Source: Bradyrhizobium diazoefficiens (GTDB lineage: Bacteria > Pseudomonadota > Alphaproteobacteria > Rhizobiales > Xanthobacteraceae). Taken from it: 64,000 bases of DNA. The notes beneath the pieces are model-generated. The model was given only the letters and a program-made list of their open reading frames with translations, made no database searches and was not told where the DNA came from. The translations under genes were made by a program, and so were the position numbers. Shown here piece by piece: positions 60,387-64,000 of this stretch; the first letter of the stretch is position 1, and every line of letters begins with the position of its first letter. Where the stretch lies: NCBI RefSeq assembly GCF_016616235.1, contig NZ_CP067100.1, positions 1,981,001 to 2,045,000 on the forward strand, given 5' to 3'.

Positions 60387-61652
60387 ATGAGTCTCACCGG
60401 CGCATTGTCTTCGGCGATCTCGGCGCTCAGCGCCCAGAGCCAGTCCCTGTCGATGATCAGCGACAACATCGCCAACTCCGACACGACCGCCTACAAGACC
60501 ACGTCGGCGATGTTCGACGCGCTGGTCACCGCGTCGAGCAATACGACCTCCTACGCCTCGGGCGGCGTGACCGTCGCCGGCCGCGCCAACATCAGCCAGC
60601 AGGGCTTGCTGGCCGCGACCTCCAATGCCACCGACGTCGCGATCCAGGGCTCGGGTTTCTTCGTGGTGACCAGCGCCACATCAGGCGGCGTCACCTCCTA
60701 CACCCGCAACGGCGCCTTCACGATCAACAATGCGGGCTACCTCGAGAACAACGGAAGCTATCTGGAAGGATGGCGCACCGACGCGGACGGCAATGTCGTC
60801 GGCAGCGAGTCCGCCAGCAATCTCTCGGCCATCAACACCCAGATCGCCTCGACCAGCGGCAGCGCCACCACCAAGACCACAATCGCGGCCAATTTGCCCT
60901 CGGATGCGGCCACCGGCGACACCTATACCAGCTCGATGACGGTCTACGATTCGCTCGGTGCGGCGAATACGATGCAGATCACCTGGACCAAGACCGGCAG
61001 CAACGCCTGGAGCGCGAGCTTCGCCAATCCGACATCGACGTCCGACACGACGACCGCCACCGGCACGGCCTCCGGCACGATCGCCATCACCTTCAATAGC
61101 GACGGCTCGCTCGCCAGCACCAGCCCGGACCCCGCGACGGTCTCCATCACGGGCTGGACCGACGGTGCCGCCGATAGCACGATCACCATGGATCTCGGCA
61201 CTGTCGGCGCGACGGACGGTCTGACGCAATATGCGTCCGGTGAAACGACGCCGGCGGTGAACGTCACCAGCATCGATTCGGACGGCCTCTCCTACGGCAA
61301 GCTGTCGAGCGTCTCGATCGGCAAGAACGGCGTGGTCGACGCCACCTATTCCAACGGCGAGACCATCGCGATCTACAAGATCGCGGTGGCGACCTTTGCC
61401 GATCCCAACGGGCTCTCCGCCGCCAGCGACGGCCTCTATTCGGCGACGGTGACGTCCGGCAACGCCTCACTACAGGCCTCCGGCGAGAACGGCGCGGGCA
61501 CGATCTACGGCAGCGAGCTGGAATCCTCGACCACCGACACCTCCAGCCAGTTCTCGAGCATGATCTCGGCGCAGCAGGCCTATTCCGCCGCGTCCCAGGT
61601 CATCTCCACCGTCAACAAGATGTACGACACCCTGATCTCGGCGATGAGGTGA
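60387..61652 (+). CDS. flgE: FlgE, flagellar hook protein (system 2)
   Basis: The 421-residue protein has the N-terminal MSLTGALSSAISALSAQSQS followed by ISDNIANSDTTAYKTTSAMF. The C-terminal half includes SQFSSMISAQQAYSAASQVI and ends STVNKMYDTLISAMR. Its surface domain is rich in Ser, Thr and Gly and shows little resemblance to FlgE at 3251. It follows flgD by 33 bases and is followed by a small gene three bases later. Confidence 0.93.
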   Translation: MSLTGALSSAISALSAQSQSLSMISDNIANSDTTAYKTTSAMFDALVTASSNTTSYASGGVTVAGRANISQQGLLAATSNATDVAIQGSGFFVVTSATSGGVTSYTRNGAFTINNAGYLENNGSYLEGWRTDADGNVVGSESASNLSAINTQIASTSGSATTKTTIAANLPSDAATGDTYTSSMTVYDSLGAANTMQITWTKTGSNAWSASFANPTSTSDTTTATGTASGTIAITFNSDGSLASTSPDPATVSITGWTDGAADSTITMDLGTVGATDGLTQYASGETTPAVNVTSIDSDGLSYGKLSSVSIGKNGVVDATYSNGETIAIYKIAVATFADPNGLSAASDGLYSATVTSGNASLQASGENGAGTIYGSELESSTTDTSSQFSSMISAQQAYSAASQVISTVNKMYDTLISAMR

Positions 61653-61655
61653 GCG

Positions 61656-61916
61656 ATGCGCGGTGAAAAGGCGAGCGCAGCCGGAGAGGTGCTGCTGCGC
61701 CGGCTGCGGCGGCTGGTGGCGCGGGCCGCCGGCGTCAGGGGCGGCGACGGCAAGCAGCTTCTCGCGCTAGTCGACGACATCGAGACAACCCGCCGCGGCC
61801 TCCTGCGGGAATGCGCGGAGATCGAGGGCGAGATGAGACAGGCATCCGTCAGGGCGACTGCGATCGGCGCATATTTGCGCAACTCGCAAGTCCAGCGCGG
61901 CAAACGGCATAATTAG
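61656..61916 (+). CDS. Small basic protein of unknown function in the flagellar unit
   Basis: The 86-residue, Arg-rich helical protein begins MRGEKASAAGEVLLRRLRRL. Positions after residue 35 look like a coiled coil (LLALVDDIETTRRGLLRECA, then EIEGEMRQASVRATAIGAYL). Size and character suit an export chaperone or escort. It lies between flgE and a flgN-like gene with three and six bases of spacing, so it is surely part of the operon. Confidence 0.72.
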   Translation: MRGEKASAAGEVLLRRLRRLVARAAGVRGGDGKQLLALVDDIETTRRGLLRECAEIEGEMRQASVRATAIGAYLRNSQVQRGKRHN

Positions 61917-61922
61917 AAGGCG

Positions 61923-62384
61923 ATGACCATGACTGTAGCCCAAGCCAGGATGACGAGTGCCGCAAACGGCGATATCAGGATCAAGTCGCTGATCACGCTG
62001 ATCGACAGGCTGACCGCCTTGGTGGCCGAGGAGAATGCCGAGCTCGCCAAGGGCCTGCCGGCCTCGCGCCTGAAGCAGGTCGACGAGAAGAACCGGCTGG
62101 CAGAGATGTTCGAGCGGATCGTCGCCGAATGCGCGGCCGGCACGACCAGCCTGCACGTGCGCGACCGGATTCTGCGCGAGCAGCTGATGGAGCGGATCCT
62201 GAAGCTGCGCGCGGCGATGGACGAGAATTTGGTGCGACTGCGTGCGGCGATCGAAGCCAGCAATCGCCGGATCGAGGCCGTCATGCAGGCGATCCGCGAG
62301 CAGATCGCGGCGGTGTCGCCCTACGGCGCCTCGGGCCGGCTCGCCGCCCGCGCCGTCTCCAGCGGCACCAGCCGCAGCGCCTGA
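61923..62384 (+). CDS. FlgN-like flagellar chaperone (system 2)
   Basis: The 153-residue helical protein starts MTMTVAQARMTSAANGDIRI. The core contains SLITLIDRLTALVAEENAEL, followed by KQVDEKNRLAEMFERIVAEC, and ILKLRAAMDENLVRLRAAIE. The EENAEL then DEKNRL spacing is like FlgN, and the gene sits directly upstream of flgK, its expected client. It is analogous to the protein at 12458 in the first cluster. Confidence 0.75.
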   Translation: MTMTVAQARMTSAANGDIRIKSLITLIDRLTALVAEENAELAKGLPASRLKQVDEKNRLAEMFERIVAECAAGTTSLHVRDRILREQLMERILKLRAAMDENLVRLRAAIEASNRRIEAVMQAIREQIAAVSPYGASGRLAARAVSSGTSRSA

Positions 62385-62403
62385 CAATTCGAGGAAAGCC
62401 GCC

Positions 62404-64000
62404 GTGTCACTCGATATCGCACGATCGATCGCCTTCAGCGGGTTGTCGGCGACATCCGTGCAGATCAGCGTGACGTCGTCGAACATCTCGAACGCCGACA
62501 CGACAGGCTATACGACGAAGACGGCGAACCAGTCGAGCAGCGTCACCAATGGCGTCGGCACCGGCGTCACGGTGACGGGCATCACATCGACGGTCGACAA
62601 GCTGCTGCTGAAGTCGCTGATCTCCGCGACCTCGGATCTCGGCACGGCCGATACTGCCAACACCTATCTGACCTCGCTGGAGAAGCTCTATGGCTCGACC
62701 AGCAGCACGGACGATTCGTCGACCGGGACCTCGCTCGCCAACAGCATCGCTTCACTGGAATCGGCGCTGTCGTCGCTGGCGAGCACGCCCAGCAGCGCCT
62801 CGCTGCAATCCAACGTCATCAGCGCGCTCGACGACGTCGCGAGCCAGCTGCGCGAAACCTCGAGCGGCATCCAGAAGCTCCGCTCCGACGCCGACCAAGA
62901 CATCGCCTCCTCGATCGACGACGTCAACACGGATCTGCAGCAGATCGCGGACCTGAACGCCCAGATCAAGCAGACCGCGGCGGCCGGCCAGTCGACCGCG
63001 GACCTCGAGGACCAGCGCAACACCGCGTTTCAGGACCTCGCCTCGAAGATGAACATCAGCTATTTCACCGCGTCGAACGGCGATCTCCAGATCTACACCA
63101 CGTCGGGCCAGGCGCTGGTGGACTCGTCGGCGCACACGATCAGCTATACGGCCGCGGCCAAGGTGACGGCGGCGACGACCTATACCGCGGGCTCCTCGTC
63201 GAGCGGTTTCAGCGCGATCACGGTGAACGGGGTCGACATCACCTCCCAGATATCGGGCGGCGATATCGGCTCGCTGATCACGCTGCGCGACAAGACCCTG
63301 CCTGCGGCGCAGTCACAGCTCGACCAGCTTACGCAGCAGCTGGCATCAGTAATGAACAGCGTCTCGAACAGCGCATCCTCGGTGCCGGCGCCGACCAGCC
63401 TCACCGGCACGACCAGTGTCACCGGCGGCACGGCGCTCTCCGCCACCGGTACGGTGCGCATCGCCGTCACCGACGAAAGCGGCAATTTGGTTTCCTACGG
63501 CGATCTCGACCTCTCGTCCTACGCCACGGTCGGAGATCTCGTCACCGCCATCAACGGCATCTCTGGCCTGTCGGCCTCGGTCGATTCCGACGGCCATCTC
63601 TCGATCTCAGCGACCGGCTCCGGCAACGGCGTCGCCATCAACGAGATGACGAGCTCGGTCGGGAGCTCGGATGAAGGTTTCTCGGAATATTTCGGCCTCA
63701 ACGACCTCGTGACCGGAACGAGCGCGGCGGATATCGCGGTCAATAGCAAGATCCTGTCCGGCACCAGCGAGCTGCAGCTCGCGACGCTGGATTCCTCGTC
63801 GAGCCTGACCGCCGGCAGCACCGTGCTGTCGTCGGGTTCCGCTACCGTGGTCAACGCGTTCTACGACGCGCTGACGGACTCCCGGACATTCGCCTCCACC
63901 GGCGGCCTCGCGGCCACCACCGGCTCTCTCGCCGACTATGCCGCGGCCATCGTATCCGATGTCGCGAGCAAGGCATCGCAGGCCGCGACGACCTACACCG
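62404..64000 (+). CDS. flgK: FlgK, hook-filament junction protein 1 (system 2), partial
   Basis: It starts at a GTG with GAGGAAAG six bases upstream and stays open to the window edge (532 codons seen). The N-terminus SLDIARSIAFSGLSATSVQI, followed by SVTSSNISNADTTGYTTKT, is typical of FlgK. QLRETSSGIQKLRSDADQDI, IQQIADLN-like DLQQIADLNAQIKQTAAAGQ and DLEDQRNTAFQDLASKMNIS are also characteristic. The C-terminal helix lies outside. It is longer than the FlgK of system 1, with a bigger Ser/Thr/Gly-rich insert. Confidence 0.92.
   Translation, partial: MSLDIARSIAFSGLSATSVQISVTSSNISNADTTGYTTKTANQSSSVTNGVGTGVTVTGITSTVDKLLLKSLISATSDLGTADTANTYLTSLEKLYGSTSSTDDSSTGTSLANSIASLESALSSLASTPSSASLQSNVISALDDVASQLRETSSGIQKLRSDADQDIASSIDDVNTDLQQIADLNAQIKQTAAAGQSTADLEDQRNTAFQDLASKMNISYFTASNGDLQIYTTSGQALVDSSAHTISYTAAAKVTAATTYTAGSSSSGFSAITVNGVDITSQISGGDIGSLITLRDKTLPAAQSQLDQLTQQLASVMNSVSNSASSVPAPTSLTGTTSVTGGTALSATGTVRIAVTDESGNLVSYGDLDLSSYATVGDLVTAINGISGLSASVDSDGHLSISATGSGNGVAINEMTSSVGSSDEGFSEYFGLNDLVTGTSAADIAVNSKILSGTSELQLATLDSSSSLTAGSTVLSSGSATVVNAFYDALTDSRTFASTGGLAATTGSLADYAAAIVSDVASKASQAATTYT

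Overview
The window is high-GC alphaproteobacterial DNA. Gene content, protein style and intergenic repeats point to Bradyrhizobium or a close Nitrobacteraceae relative (inference from motB-motC, flaF-flbT and ftcR, many TRAP/ABC uptake genes, GntR/IclR/TetR regulators, and dispersed CTCTCCCCGCTTGCGGGGAG-type repeats). It holds two unrelated flagellar loci about 40 kb apart, with catabolic and regulatory genes between them.

Region 1 (1-14293) is the 3' part of a Rhizobiaceae-type flagellar cluster: the end of motB, then motC, fliK, a lytic transglycosylase, flgE, flgK, flgL, flaF, flbT, flgD, fliQ, flhA, fliR, a fliJ-like gene, a rod-binding flgJ-like gene, a flgN-like gene and a small membrane protein. 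Most neighbours overlap by 1-4 bases. The cluster ends at a strong hairpin that faces the convergent regulator gene ftcR (the LafR type of Bradyrhizobium). In Bradyrhizobium this type of cluster makes the thin lateral flagella.

Region 2 (14294-20500) holds single genes: an unknown membrane-anchored protein, a MarR regulator with a C-terminal cysteine set, a Tat-exported dienelactone hydrolase, an NAD-dependent epimerase-like protein, a HAD phosphatase and an NTF2-like protein.

Region 3 (20513-28355) is a hexuronate/aldonate catabolic locus. It has fructuronate reductase (uxuB) divergent from a UxuR-like GntR regulator, a TRAP transporter (dctP, dctQ, dctM), an L-gulonate/L-idonate 5-dehydrogenase and mannonate dehydratase (uxuA). 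The divergent region carries a double palindrome that matches a UxuR-type operator. Together the genes could import an aldonate and take it through D-fructuronate and D-mannonate to 2-keto-3-deoxygluconate.

Region 4 (28530-37924) has a TetR regulator and an orphan substrate-binding protein, divergent from a probable 2-hydroxy/2-oxo/D-amino acid catabolic cluster: hydroxyacid dehydrogenase, TPP enzyme, DadA-like oxidase, Asp/Glu-racemase-like protein, GntR regulator, a two-subunit sulfopyruvate/phosphonopyruvate-type decarboxylase and an SDR. Its substrate is unknown.

Region 5 (37925-50091) contains an IS5-family element inserted beside or inside a palindromic repeat, then IclR, a KstD-like flavoprotein, a LivK-type binding protein, an MHS-family transporter, a secreted GH79-like glycosidase, a Tat-exported FAH-family protein, and citE-like, maoC and acyl-CoA dehydrogenase genes.

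Region 6 (50141-64000) is the second flagellar locus. It opens with a three-gene operon (HAD protein, glycosyltransferase-like protein, degenerate formyltransferase-like protein) that looks like a surface-glycan or flagellin-modification unit. An ECF sigma factor follows, then a short flagellin (fliC), fliD, fliS, two small unknown genes, flgD, flgE, a flgN-like gene and the start of flgK, which runs off the window. No tRNA, rRNA or CRISPR array was seen.
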